Below, piece by piece: positions 37,406 through 52,972 of a stretch of DNA of 64,000 bases; within the stretch, counting starts at the first letter, position 1; each line of letters opens with the position of its first letter. The position numbers were made by a program, and so were the translations under genes. Below the pieces are notes generated by a model, which had not been told where the DNA came from, searched no databases, and saw only the letters and a list, made by a program, of their open reading frames with translations. The stretch is from Trichuris trichiura (Eukaryota; Nematoda; Enoplea; Trichinellida; Trichuridae). Location of the stretch: the NCBI GenBank assembly GCA_037903355.1, contig JBAJFE010000016.1, positions 310,001 through 374,000 on the forward strand. The letters are read 5' to 3'.

Positions 37406-39573
37406 ATTGCGCAGGTAGAAAGAACTGACTTTTTTCTTCCCTTGAAGATCGCTTGCTTCTTTAGCTTGTTTTTGTATTACAGTAATTTTTGTACACTTTC
37501 ACATTCGCTTTTTCCGTCCAGCCGTATTTGGGTTTGCTGAATACCGAAGCCTTTGCAGCAAGCTCCGGTTTCGTTACTTTACTTCATTTAAGTACCCTCT
37601 TGGAGAACTCCAAAATCAATTGTGTTCCACTTTAGCGGCTTGTTAACTTTTGCCGTCTCCTTCGGAGGCTGTCAACATCCGGATACCCTTTATAAATGTC
37701 GGCGTTTGTTAAAAGTATATCGATTTTAGCTTCTTTTTAATGCATTTTTAGTAAACGATGTTAAAATGCAGTTGTCACGCGTAAGCCCGAGGCTATTGTG
37801 CCAACATTTTGCCGAGCAAAGTTTTTGCCGGTTACCCGCTTCCGCCGGCAGGAAAGCTTTGGAGCGTGCGTATTTTCGTAAAAATGTGCGCACGGCCGGC
37901 CCTTCAATTGCCTTGGGTTTACATAGCAAAGATGCTTATACAAGTTTGTGTTAAACTAATATTTTTTTACCAACTGCCCATCAATAAAAAATAGTTGCAA
38001 TGTTACTTTTTCGTTTAGTAGTGATAACATCTTTATGATTTTCACCGACTCACTGTGCGTCGTCTCGAATTATAAAAAAGTATAGCCGACTTCTATTCGT
38101 GAGATAAAGAGCCAATCAGCGACATGTTATTTCAAAGCCGAATGCGCAACTGACAAAGTCGTTACAGATGCTTTATTCGCTGCTCTCTTTTGTCAATATA
38201 CCTTTCTTTGTTCTGCAAACAAAGGCTGAAAAGTATTATGATAATCCAGTCCCTAAATTCTATTTTTTACCAATTTTAATAGGATGCTTTCACTGCGCAG
38301 CTTCGTCTCTTCCTATGGCCGAAATGTCGACATTAATCCTGCACAGTTTCCCAACGTACTCGCATAATAATTGGATAAAGTTCTTAATTGCTTGGGTACC
38401 TGCTCATCATATTGTCAGTCGAAATGTCAGTTAATGTTACATTGAGCACAACTACAAAGGTGAGCTGAATGTCATGTTTTCTTTTTGTTTCTCTTCCACG
38501 CTCTCTGTCAGGCGTGTCAGCCTACGTAATCGTATACGTTGCGCGCGATGCAGTACGTGTAATACTTCCAAACATTGTTGTCTTACACGGTTGCTTCATT
38601 TGATCGATGAAAGTTCAAAGGAATAATATTAATAATTAAAGCGTTTATCTTTCAGCGGGTAGAACGGGCATTCGTTCTTTTAATAATCACGTTAAGGGTA
38701 GAGTTAACCATTTTAGGAAGTAGCACTATCATTCTGTTTGTCGAAAGTTTTGCGAACGTCTGTGCGATGAGACAAAGTTGAAGAATTCAAAAAGTTTAAA
38801 CCGCTTCTTGTTTACTGAAAAAGCGGAGATTGACAGGTTTGATATTACCATCCATTGCTGTGCACAGTTGAGGCTTTTTGTCATTTGCCAACGTTCTGTT
38901 AACATTTTTCATTCACTGCTGTCAAGTCCACTGCTTTGTCGCGGAGTGAATCAGAAGTTGCGGAATTTGTGGTTATTCATCGTCACATTTAAGACCATTA
39001 ATGGAAGTTGGGGAAAATTGCAGAAATCGGCCCGGCCGGTAGGTATTGGGTTTCAATGATGACAGGTAGCAGCGTGCAGTTTTCTGAGGGGAACAAACTG
39101 TGTTTATCTGTCAGCGCTATTGTCGTCTCATCCCACTGCTCACGTTTGGTTTACTTTTGCCTTTATTGATGTTCCATAGAAGAATAGAAGTAAACACCGT
39201 ACTGCAAATTTTAAATTTTTTTCATAGCGACACTTTGCCTTTCTATGTTCCTCTGTAAGGCTGCGCTGTTTAGCCTCTCTCTCTCTGTCGCTGCAAACGC
39301 ACTACGCATTTTGCAGAGCTGATGCATTGGGATTCATCTTTTTAAAAATATGACGTGTAACAAGTCACTTAATCTTTTTTACGTATAACACTTAAATTCC
39401 CCGAATCTTTGAGAACACCTTTTTTTCTGTTCGACTCTTTTATGGGCATAGACGATGGGGGCAGTAGAAGATGCGTTCTGAAAACACCTTTCGTTAAAGC
39501 TTTTAAATAGTGTCAAGGCGGGTTGATTTCATATATATATATATGTTTTCTTTTTGAAAAACCTTTTACGGTT
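37406..39573. other. Intergenic, nothing recognised
   Basis: Open frames at 38168-38434 and 38778-39059 (plus) are moderately long but have no domain and no good splice context. A short (CT)n run lies near 39276-39288. Confidence 0.35.
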
Positions 39574-39682
39574 GATTTTAACATTCATTAACAGACTACA
39601 TTCGCGGAACGATGAACCTGAAAATAATTATTACCATATAGCGAAATTACCGCAAGGAACTGAAGACATCGGAGTAGTAGTG

Positions 39683-39781
<99 letters not shown>

Positions 39782-39839
39782 TTACCCGTCATCAGCGGTC
39801 TAAGGATTGACGTATGAATGCAATACGTCAATCCTTAGA

Positions 39840-39878
39840 CCGCTGATGACGGGTCAAGTTCGGACCCGAAAGCTACGG
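39840..39878 (+). ncRNA. Hammerhead ribozyme motif at 39.8 kb
   Basis: CTGATGA (39843-39849), extra C, perfect stem II GGGTC/GACCC (loop AAGTTCG), GAAA (39868-39871), GCTA, then CGG. CCG just before the core pairs with CGG (stem I). The sequence upstream is an inverted repeat of 39783-39813 that includes the CTGATGA half but not the GAAA half. Confidence 0.7.
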
Positions 39879-39963
39879 ACAGTTTATTAATAAAAGTTTT
39901 TTTCAACGGGACAGAAAATCCGTACAAAAAGAAGCCAAAAAATGGTATTACTATTATTATTAC

Positions 39964-40113
<150 letters not shown>

Positions 40114-40295
40114 CTTGAAAATAGGACGCTTCGTAACGGGCTGTTGTTTCATGGCTGTAAGGTCTTCTACGGTTTTTCTCGTTTATTTTGTCCGTGCTGG
40201 TATCTGTAATTAAACGAAACAACTGCTCTACCAACGGATGGATGGGCGGTTATTAAGAAAAGTTGTACAGCTATCAATGCACTCAACTTTTAATT

Positions 40296-40333
40296 TCAAA
40301 GCTTTCGGAACGCTCTAGTTCCGTCGTCAGTGA
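40296..40333 (-). ncRNA. Hammerhead ribozyme motif, left arm at 40.3 kb
   Basis: On the minus strand: TCA, CTGACGA, extra C, perfect stem II GGAAC/GTTCC around TAGAGC, GAAA, GCTT, TGA. TCA and TGA pair as stem I. Confidence 0.7.
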
Positions 40334-40389
40334 GATGGAGGATTCAAACTACAAATTTTAAATTTAAAAGGCTCCCAAGCTCCCCCATC

Positions 40390-40427
40390 TCACTGACGAC
40401 GAAACTAGAGCGTTCCGAAAGCTTTGA
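40390..40427 (+). ncRNA. Hammerhead ribozyme motif, right arm at 40.4 kb
   Basis: CTGACGA (40393-40399), extra C, stem II GAAAC/GTTCC with one mismatch, GAAA (40417-40420), GCTT, TGA. It mirrors the left-arm copy apart from one G-to-A change that weakens stem II. Confidence 0.65.
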
Positions 40428-40570
40428 AATTAAAAGTTGAGTGCATTGATACCTGTGCAACTTTTTTTAATAACGGCTCATCCATCCGTTGGTACAGCAG
40501 TTGTTTCGTTTAATTACGGATACCAGCACGGACAAAATAAACTGGAAAAGCCGTAGAAGACCTTACAACC

Positions 40571-40637
<67 letters not shown>

Positions 40638-40819
40638 GAGTATCTTTATTTTTTATATTTATATATATATATACACGAAAAATGTTCCATTATTATTATT
40701 ATTATATACAATAAAGATGCTTCAATATTGTTTCGGAAGTCGGGCTGTCTTTTAACAGGCTTTGGTTGTTTCATATTATAATCGCTTCAATATTATTATA
40801 ATATATAATAAAGATGCTC

Positions 40820-40903
<84 letters not shown>

Positions 40904-41024
40904 CACTACCACTCTGATGTCTTCACGTTTTAGTTCCTTGCGGTAATTTTGCTATATGGTAATAATTATTTTCAGCAGGTTCATCGTTCCGCGAATATAG
41001 AGTGTATTAATGAATGTTAAAATC

Positions 41025-42065
41025 TGTGGTCATCACCTTGTCGCATATCTACGCTCTTATTTCTGGCAACGTTGAGTAGTGCAGAAAGTGCAATGTTTAT
41101 TGCCACGTTTTTTTATTTGTGTTTACGTTTTAATCATAGCGTTTTGTATGAAATTCTGCATAACTTTTTTGCTACGTTTAGCACGCACTTTACTCGATGG
41201 AAAAAATGTTTTCTTTATTAAAGATTGATACATTTTTCAGGAAAACTGGTAATCGCTGACAACCTAAAAAAATCCTTTTTGGGTTGTGTAGGTTATGCGT
41301 CTCGCTCTCATACCGTAAATTTTCCCGCCATCAAGGTCTGCCTTAAGCCTAAACATAAAACTTCTATTTTAACGTAGGCTTAGGTAAGAGCAGAATGGGC
41401 GTGCTTGCCAGAATGCAACCTTCATTTCTTTGACGATAGGCGCGTAGCCTACAAGTCCCAACTTTTTTATGACCTGTAGCCTTCAAGATAAGTTCTAGCT
41501 TCATCTTAAGCGGACAACTAAGGAATCCATGACGATGGCAATGGCGAAGAATGCGCGTTTAGATACAGCCTAAAGTTTAGCTCGAATTTCAAATTTTTTG
41601 CCGTATATTGTAGAGCCACCTTCATTTATTTTTTTAAATCCATATATTCCGGAAGAAAATCCCCAAATACTTATCCATAATGTCGCGTCGAAAATGTCCA
41701 AATATCTCTGACTTTTGTCCTCAGTTCGTGGCTGGTTGTTACGCTATACCCTGTGAAAGATGCTTATTTAAATTTTCCTTAATTCAGAGTGCGACTTGGT
41801 GTCTTGCTCGCCTGACCCGTGGTCCCAGTTGTATTAATAATATTTCCTCCTTAAGAGAATTATGGAAGCGCGGGTCAAAGTTAGACCCAAAAGCTCCGGC
41901 GGTAAACATTGTAAACGTTACAAAGCGACTTCCTTCGTAACGATCACGTATACTTCAAATGAAGTTCCGCCGTCCTGTAAAATTTCTTCTCTTTTTTAAT
42001 ATTTGCTGTTCAAATTTTGGCGGTTTTGCCCGTTGTATTTTTTCTTGACGGTTATTGCTTTTAGG
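41025..42065. other. Intergenic with a decayed hammerhead relic
   Basis: No supported gene; the 86-codon frame at 41680-41940 overlaps a transposon relic. At 41872-41899 the sequence GGGTC, seven bases, GACCC, AAAAGCTCCGG matches the second half of the hammerhead motif with the conserved G of GAAA changed to A and the CTGANGA half lost. Confidence 0.5.
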
Positions 42066-45000
42066 ATGTCTCAAACTATTGTTAAGGCGTTGTACAATTA
42101 TGACTCAACGACCGAGCGCGGGCACGGCATTCATGTGCTTGCCGGAGAGAAGTTTCGCCTTATATCCGACGAAAATGAACATTGGTGGTACGTTAGCAAA
42201 ACGTTGCCGGCGGAAAATGGGTTTTACTTACCGAAAAGCTACCTCAAAGTTCTTTCGGTCGAGGAGAACGATTGCAACCCGCCGGCAGATCATAATCATC
42301 ATCACCAACATTCGTCGCTATGGTCGTTGAACGACGATTTTCACGAAGGAAACGACAGCGACGTATCGGAATATTCTCCTTCCGTGCCTTTTGGTTGTCT
42401 TTCGGAAAGCAGACGGGTTTCCGCAAGCATTCCCGTAAGTTTGGACCGTTTAAGTTTGATCCCGGACTCGAAGATTCGATCTTCCACCGTTGAACTTGAC
42501 GACGTTGTCGGCGGTTCCTATTTCACTTGTAAACACGGGACATCATCCAACGCGGCGGCAGCAACCAATGCTGCTACTACTGTCCACGCGCAATCCAGGT
42601 CGCTTGACGGCGACTGGATGGCTCGTTCGGCGGTAGCTTGTTTTTCCCACGTCGAAAAGCCAATCGAGACTTCTCATTGCCCAGAGGTGAGATTGTCCAC
42701 TTGCCGTTGCGTTGCTGCAACTTTTTTATTCCAGCTTTTGCACAATGGTCGAGACGCTCGCAGTAGAAGTCCAATCTACGCAAATGTTCAAGATAGCTGT
42801 GACCCCGTGCCGTTGCTCTCTCCTGGTATGGAGCCTTTAAGAACTTTGGCCAACGGTTGGCAAGAATATGTCAGCACGGCTGGTCGTCCGTTCTTTTATC
42901 ATCCTGCCAGCGGCGCTTCTTCGTGGAAGCCACCCAGAGGCCTACATGTTAGTTGCTTTTTACCCTTAACCCGCGTACGCTCCATTCTTAATCGCTATTT
43001 TCAAAAAAAACAGCAGTTCACTCCGTAACGATAAGTCAAATGGTTTCGAAAGTAATGAGTTAACCAGAATGACCTTAAATTTTTTCCTAAACTTTTGCCT
43101 GCCCTTGTACAAAGTTGCCTTTTTTAAAGTAAAGCGAAGAAGCTCAACATTTTATGCTAATTAGGCAAGGTGGTATGAACTTAGTGCTTTGTTCGCACCG
43201 AAAAAAATTGGCCGAATAGCTAAGGGTGAACTTGTTGTGTTACATTAATCGACTGCCTTAACTTCGCAGACGAATATCAAACGTGTTAGACTGCTGTGAT
43301 GACGTAAAAGCTCAGGGAAGCTTCGCAAGATCTCCTAAGTGCTTTGTGCAATGTTAATTCATAAAAATGGCGCAATAACTGGAGCGATTTCTTCGCTGAT
43401 GTTTTGCTGCACTGTTGTTGCGCCCTTTAAAATTTTATTGCCCTTAGTTGGTAGTGCGACTTTTTGTTTACCCAACAAGCTAAATTCAATAGATGATTGT
43501 CAATAGGCGAATGCCTATTGTTCCTAGTCTCTCCAGTCTCGCAGTTCACGCGAATAAAGTGATGTCCGGTTGTTCTTTTTTTTGTTGCAATTGTCGTCTC
43601 GCTTTTTGCGCCCTCTTTTGTTGTGGCTACGGTAAAGTAGCGTTAAAATTGTCAGCCCGTTGACTAAGCGTTTTTCCATGGGCAGCCGCGCCGAAATTGC
43701 CTAGATAACGCGCGCCGCATTCCATCCGCTTGGCGCGGTTTAATGCGTTCGCTTTTTCATTCCCCAACGTTGCCTACGTGAGTGAGGAAAATTTTTTTTG
43801 CACATTGCGGCGCCAAGCCTATTGGCGCCGCAATGTGCCGAAAGATCGGACTAATTTGAACCTGTCGTAGATAAGTTTCCTCGTCCCTATTTTACCGCGT
43901 AAAAAATTCCGTTCGTCACCTTAAAGTTTGACCGAGTGCTCGAAGAGCGCTCCGCTAGCGTCCACTGAATATTTTGTAACTTTTTGTTTTGACCCAAAAG
44001 TTTGCTTGGGCACATTTGCAGTAGCTTCTAGATTGATTGAATTAAAAGACGAACAACGAACCTTATGGTCCGTTGGCCTAAACGTTTTTGCAGTGGAGAC
44101 ATTCCGCCTTGAACTTTTCTTTGCCTTGGTGTCGCGTCGCTAGTCGGAGCGTCGTCAACTTGAAGAAAAGGTGACCTCTTTTGACAAGGTTTTTTGATTT
44201 CAAATAAAGATTAGCTGCGCAGTAGTCTTTTCGTTTCAGTGGTACAGACTGTCCGCTACGCGCGGTGGTATCAGATATTGGCTTCTCGTTTTGGTGTGTC
44301 AATGATAAGCACACGTTTTGTCTGCTCTCTGTAAGGGCAGTCGCGTGTACTCCCTTTAGCCTTTGCTGTATTGTGCTTGGAATCGTCTTCCATAAAACGT
44401 AGAAAACATAGCTCTTTTAACTTCCATCTATTTTATTAGTATTGTATTAGTCCGTATAAAGAAAAACCTTTAATATCCGTCGCTGATGACCTTTAAACTT
44501 CTTAAGCTCGAGTGAAAATGCTTTGGCATTATTCCTATAGGCTAACTATTATTAAATGCTATATTTATTATTTTAAAATAGGCGTTATTCACTATAGGTC
44601 ACCGAAGACCATCCTGTGGAACAGTGCGGCCTTGCGGAGTCCTGTCATAAGGCGGCGCCTGAAGATATGGGTCTGATGTCCGTCAGTTCTGGAGCTGAGT
44701 ATTGCAGCGTGCCGGTGGTCAGATTATCCGGCAATAGAATGGGCGGTTCCAAGGATGCTCTATCCGCTTTCAACGAGGAACGTTCAGAGCATTGCGTTCG
44801 CGTTAGCGTTCGGGATTTTTCCGAACTCAATCGCTTGTTGTCTTCGTCGCAGCTTCAGCCGCAACGGTCTCGCTCATCGTTCACCGCTTCGCTGTACAAT
44901 CCTTGCATGTCAGCCTCCGACGGTGCCTTGAAGCTGAACACTTTTGCTCGCCCACCGCGCGTACGTAACTTAGTTCCTTCCCGCCGCCCTGTCGCGACTT

Positions 45001-47217
45001 TTTCTTTTTTTCTAGAAAGTCATCAAATGCGGCAATTTGGCACGTTGCAAGTTTATGGACGGCGGCAAAAGAATCCGGTTTGTTGCAGTTTTGTTGTACT
45101 GCCAATTTTGAATTTGAAAAAAATTTGCATTTTTAAGCAAGCACTGGTTCACCTGCTTTGTCTACCTTACGAACGCGCATATGATTTTTTACAAGGATCA
45201 GAAGGCAAGCGAGGTATTGGGCTTAACTCTTTTTTTTCCTCTGGTGAATGTTGCTTAAATTTCAATGCAGAAGCAGGGAAACCAATACGCCGCTCCTTTG
45301 GGTGTATGCGACTTGCGTGGCGCCAAGATTAAGTGGTTGGACGACGACAAAAGCAAACGAAAGCGACTGTTTCAAGTAAGCACACCCTGAAGTGTTTTCG
45401 TTCCTTTTGCATCGAACGCCGTTTCGAGCGCAGTTGGAATTGGTCGATGGCACCGCTTATCTTTTCCATTCGGAAAACGACGCCGAAATTATGGATTGGT
45501 TCGATTCGCTCAAAGAGATACTGGCAGATATGGTAATTTTTTTTGAATGTTTGAACGGCCGACTGTAATCGCCTTTCTGAAAATCAAGTACTTCCAATTT
45601 ACGCGTCAAAGAAATGGTGATTTCCTCCGCGAAGGCTTTGCCTCTGCTAGGGCGCTAAAATATACATGTCATTCTATAATCCATTCATTTATTAACATAT
45701 GTGTTCTATGTTTATAATGTTGGAACGTGGCTTTTTTTTATTTGTGCATATATCTTTCGTTTAAGTTTTTTAAAACAGATTTTTAAATTTTTGAATGTCC
45801 GCAGAGAATAATGTATCGTAAAGGCGGCGAGTACTGTTGCTAGCTTGCAGTTGTTTTATTTTCTGTGCGTGCGGTTTTGATACAAAGATTTTTGAAGGTT
45901 TCCCAGCGAGTGCTGTTGAACTGATGTTTTTTTGCAGCCGCATCCCGGCTTTAGCCGCACCCCGGTAATAGAACGGGGCTCTTATAAGCCTGGTCTTCGT
46001 CGTTCGCCTGCGGGAAGTCAAAAGCTTCCAATTAAGGAAACCAAATCAGCGAACGACTTCAAAGAGAACAGATGTGAGCTTACGTTGATAGCCTTTTTTA
46101 AGTTGCGAAATGTTTTTTTATTTTTGCAGCAGCGGACCTAGCCGGACCGTCGATCAATTCAGTTGAAGCGTCTGTACCCAGCAAGCAGTCGATCCTGGAG
46201 AAGCTTGTTCGGTTTCTTCGCAATCGTCCGTCCATTGAATTTCTTAAGGAAAAGGGAATTTACAAACGTAACTATTGCAACGCAGCTCAACTTTTCGGCT
46301 TCAGCTTTTCAATTTAGCCGAGCCGGTATTTGGTAGTAGCTTAATTGAAATATGCCGCCGCGAGAAGAGCACCGTCCCAAAGTTTGTTGCCGTTTGTACA
46401 TCCTTAATCGAAGAAAGAGGTCTTGAAACTGACGGTCTTTATCGTATGAGTGGAAACTTGTCACAGATACAAAAAATCCGGTGCTCCATCGATCAAGGCA
46501 AGTTGACTCTGCTAAGCATTTTCATTTTTTGCTATTAATAATTGGTTTTTTTGCAGAAAAATACAGTTTGCTAATTAACGAAAGCGACATACACGTAATA
46601 ACGGGTACATTGAAGCTGTTCTTCCGCGAACTGCAGGAGCCGCTGTTTCCGATGTTTCTTGTAAAAGATTTTATGAACGCGATAAGTAGGCGTTGTCATT
46701 TTCCCGCTTGCGCTTAGTGCTACGTGGTTCTTTTTTTTTGCAGAGTTGCAGAACGCCAAGCTGAGATTCAAAGCGTTCAAAGAGCTGGTTGCTCGTATGC
46801 CTGTGCCCCACCACAACACGTTGAATGTTCTCTTGATTCACTTACTGAGGTAAGGAGACAACGGGGCTGAGCTGCTTGCTGTTTCAATTTCTTTTTTAAT
46901 GTAGAGTTGCACAAAATTCCGCTAAGAATAGAATGCAGGTACACAATTTGGCCATTGTATTTGGACCTACGTTGTTCTGCAGCAGCCCAAAGCCAGACAA
47001 ACCGAATGTCGTTGGTCACGCTAGAAAAAAGTTGGGCAAAAAAACTGGCATTGGCTCTTCTAAGGCGCACGTCGGGCATGCGGTTGCGCCGTATCCCGAC
47101 GTTGTGCAGACGAATTCGCATCTCGCTTTTTCTATGATTATGCATGGTCAAATTGTGGAATATATGCTTAAGGAGCATCCAAGGCTGTTTCGGGTGTCGT
47201 CTGACTATACGCCTTAG
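42066..47217 (+). CDS. SH3-WW-PH-RhoGAP protein (ARHGAP12/27/9/15 type)
   Basis: Thirteen coding exons: 42066-42686, 42735-42947, 44598-44960, 45016-45077, 45138-45213, 45271-45375, 45434-45532, 45938-46073, 46130-46267, 46318-46497, 46557-46685, 46744-46849 and 46905-47217. All phases match and give 846 residues. Order: SH3 (IVKALYNYDS...HWWYV...LPKSYLKV, residues about 4-60), WW (GWQEY...GRPFFYHPASGASSWKPP, about 240-275), PH (WFTCFVYLTNAHMIFYKD...ILADM, about 400-512) and RhoGAP to the C-terminus with the arginine finger in GLYRMSGN. It should stimulate GTP hydrolysis on Rho-family GTPases near membranes. The start codon follows an acceptor-like TTGCTTTTAG, so a 5' non-coding exon or a trans-spliced leader is likely. 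Exon 10 ends at a GC donor (CAAG, then GCAAGT). Intron 2 is 1.65 kb, the others mostly near 50 bp. Confidence 0.92.
43800..43838. other. Perfect 17-bp inverted repeat in intron 2 of the RhoGAP gene
   Basis: GCACATTGCGGCGCCAA, then 5 bases, then its exact reverse complement. GC-rich and isolated; it would form a stable hairpin. No target duplication or coding link is seen. Confidence 0.8.
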
Positions 47218-47729
47218 TCGTTTGACGCGCTCAGTGTGCGTTTGCCTTTACTGTATCGGCCATTCCGTTGCGTACGCCCTTCAACGTTTTGTTCGCCTCC
47301 GTCTTTTTCTTTGTTCTTTCCTGAAATACATGACCAAATTGGCATTCGCTTTGCTTGACCAGCGAGCTTTACAACGTTGGCGTACCACCGAATCTATTTT
47401 GGCAACGGCTGCCCACTTGCCTCGTCCTTATTCGTCGTTGATACTTTCGCTGTGTACGGTCAATTCCTTAAGAGAGCTGAGCTCCAATTTTCTCCTACTT
47501 TTCACTTTTCTAGTCAGCCTTCATCGTCGTGGCCGCTTTCATTGTTTTTCCCTCTCGATCGGCTCGGTCGTCGGCTGAAATATTTTGTATTGCTTTTTGC
47601 GGAGAGGATTAAACATTTTTACCCGTATTTATTTTGGTGCTTTGAATTGAAGGCACAATTTGTTTTATTGCAACGGTATAACGATGGTTTTTTCTTTGAT
47701 TATCTGACGACTCCAAAAGCGAATGGAAG

Positions 47730-51078
<3,349 letters not shown>

Positions 51079-51130
51079 CCATTGCCGGCAACGGCTGGAA
51101 AAAAAGCCTTTCTTGCCTACGTACGTTTAT

Positions 51131-52972
51131 TTACAATTTTAGCACTTTTTGAATTTCGTAATCGAATACGACCGTTTCCAAAGCGCTTAGAGAGCTATTC
51201 GGGTCGGTTGGGTCTTCTTCACTCTCCTGAGCGTGTATCAAGTCGGCAATATACCGGATAATTTTAAAGTCGTGCTTGTGCAGACCGAATCGACAGGCGA
51301 ACTGAGCCAATCGCTTCTTCTTGTCCATTTTGGCACAACGAGCTTTGTCGGTAAGAAATGCGGCCATCACGTACGCAAAGGTAAAGTAATTAGCCAGCAC
51401 GCTGAGCATATATGGTACAAAGGTGCGGTCGGAATCGTGTCGTTTCGCCACAATGGGCAGACGAGCTAAAATTGAGCCGCTGTATTCCGGGGCGCTTAGA
51501 AAATTTTGATTAAGGTCGACCAACGTAATGAAAGGCGCCATATTTTCCGCAATAAAATTACCAATCGTACTCGACTTTGGCACGTGCAGACCGAACAATT
51601 TGTAGTCAACAATCGTAGTGGCCGACAAGCGCCCTTCGTGCCAAAGACGAACCGGCGGGGTTGAGTATACCGTTGGGACGAATCTCTTCAGCGAGTTTAC
51701 AAAGGCGACAACATTTTTTCTTCGTAATTCATTGGAGAACAGCAAGACAAACTTGCCTATTAAAACTGAATACAACAGAGTTGTCAACCTTGGGCAAAGG
51801 CACATAGCGTACGCGTCGTCGTCTCCATCGGATCCTTGCTGCAATCGATAGACCGCTTCAGGATTTGACCCATTGACAGTGCTCGACGGCTCAGCCAAGC
51901 GCCCAACAGTTGCGCCACCTATTGGATAATAAAGCATAGGCAGCGAACCAATGCGAACCATCGAGGAAGGTTCGAAATGAGCCGTCAAATGATAAGGAAG
52001 CAACGGGGACCAATGGTAATATTTGCATAATATCCGGCGACAAGCGTTCGTGAACTCTTCGTAAACGCAAGGCGCCAACGCGTTGAGAAGACGAAGTCTT
52101 CGCTGTGCCTTTTTTGGCATACTGGACTGCCCACTACTTTGACGAAGCGTCGTTATCCAAGCATCCAAGTTGACGCAATGTTCGCTAGTGCACGGCGATT
52201 GAGGCGACTGACCACCAGTCGCTTTCAAGTCTTCGCGAATGCTCTTGTAGGCCATAAATATTTCGCTTTGTAATTTTCTAAAGCGCCAATTATTAGAAGC
52301 CTTTTCTGTCGGCTGACTGGCCAATCCCGTGTCGTTGTAGCACAGTTCGTAGTAGGCGGTTATGGTCTGACTTTCTAGCGTATTAAGAGCGTCCAGAGCT
52401 TCAGTGAGTTCTTTCAAAAAAAGACGCTTGTTGCACCGCTTCAATGGCTCAGTTAAGAGTTCGCTGAAATCTTGATGGAGGTCTTCGAAAAGATAAGCGA
52501 GCTTTCGTCGATCTTTGGAAATGTAGCTCAAACAGAAAGGCCGAACAAAGGCACGCGCTTGCAGCTCATATAAGGTAAAATGCTGGACAATGGTGAACAC
52601 GCCCTGTTCTTCGTTGTGCAACATCAATTGGGTGTCCTTAGAATTGAGCGCAAAAAGGGATTGCATTCCCGAAGACGATGCCGGACGCATCTCTGAATTT
52701 TGCCTTTGATAGTCTGCTGACATAAGCCATACAGCAAACGCGTCCGGATCAAAGTGTTTTCCCGGCGTCTGCGGAACGCATAGCGCAGGACGAGGTCCTT
52801 CACTTTCGCTGAACTCTACCAACAATATGCAATCTTCAGAAATGGCGGAAAGACGATGCCATGGATCCAATGGAGACTGTAGACCAGTAAGCAAATTGTT
52901 TACGTCAGGTAAGGCTAAAATTTCCTTCACTGCAGAAGTCTGCGCCCTCTGCATTTTCCAAGTGACATCCAA
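51131..52972 (-). CDS. SMCR8: SMCR8-like DENN protein
   Basis: One open frame of 613 residues without introns. The N-terminal longin/DENN part matches SMCR8 in DCILLVEFSESEGPRPALCV, the stretch FDPDAFAVWLMSADYQ, then GVFTIVQHFTLYELQARAF and VRPFCLSYISKDRRKLAYLF. The C-terminal part (from about residue 390, with TTLLYSVLIGKFVLLFSNEL) fits the second DENN section. SMCR8 pairs with C9orf72 and WDR41 in a complex acting in autophagy and lysosome signalling with GAP activity on small GTPases. Human SMCR8 is about 937 residues; the long disordered middle is much shorter here. The stop codon lies only 52 bp from the METTL5 stop, so the two convergent 3' UTRs must overlap. No C9orf72 or WDR41 gene is seen in this window. 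Confidence 0.85.
   Translation of the reverse strand: MDVTWKMQRAQTSAVKEILALPDVNNLLTGLQSPLDPWHRLSAISEDCILLVEFSESEGPRPALCVPQTPGKHFDPDAFAVWLMSADYQRQNSEMRPASSSGMQSLFALNSKDTQLMLHNEEQGVFTIVQHFTLYELQARAFVRPFCLSYISKDRRKLAYLFEDLHQDFSELLTEPLKRCNKRLFLKELTEALDALNTLESQTITAYYELCYNDTGLASQPTEKASNNWRFRKLQSEIFMAYKSIREDLKATGGQSPQSPCTSEHCVNLDAWITTLRQSSGQSSMPKKAQRRLRLLNALAPCVYEEFTNACRRILCKYYHWSPLLPYHLTAHFEPSSMVRIGSLPMLYYPIGGATVGRLAEPSSTVNGSNPEAVYRLQQGSDGDDDAYAMCLCPRLTTLLYSVLIGKFVLLFSNELRRKNVVAFVNSLKRFVPTVYSTPPVRLWHEGRLSATTIVDYKLFGLHVPKSSTIGNFIAENMAPFITLVDLNQNFLSAPEYSGSILARLPIVAKRHDSDRTFVPYMLSVLANYFTFAYVMAAFLTDKARCAKMDKKKRLAQFACRFGLHKHDFKIIRYIADLIHAQESEEDPTDPNSSLSALETVVFDYEIQKVLKL

Larger units (their letters stand above)
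40114..40570. mobile_element. Foldback element with hammerheads in both arms
   Basis: The left end reads CTTGAAAATAGGACGCTTCG, TAACGGGCTG. Arms of about 185 bp (40154-40339 and 40386-40570) contain GGTCTTCTACGG, ACCAACGGATGGATG and a hammerhead each. AAT tracts abut both ends. It is closely related to the element at 55345-55644, differing in the presence of a complete second arm. Confidence 0.85.

Noticed and set aside
42003..42065. Upstream Met of the RhoGAP frame (MLFKFWRFCPLYFFL)
   Set aside because: It translates a T-rich stretch ending in TTGCTTTTAG directly before the SH3 start, so it is most likely intron or leader rather than protein.
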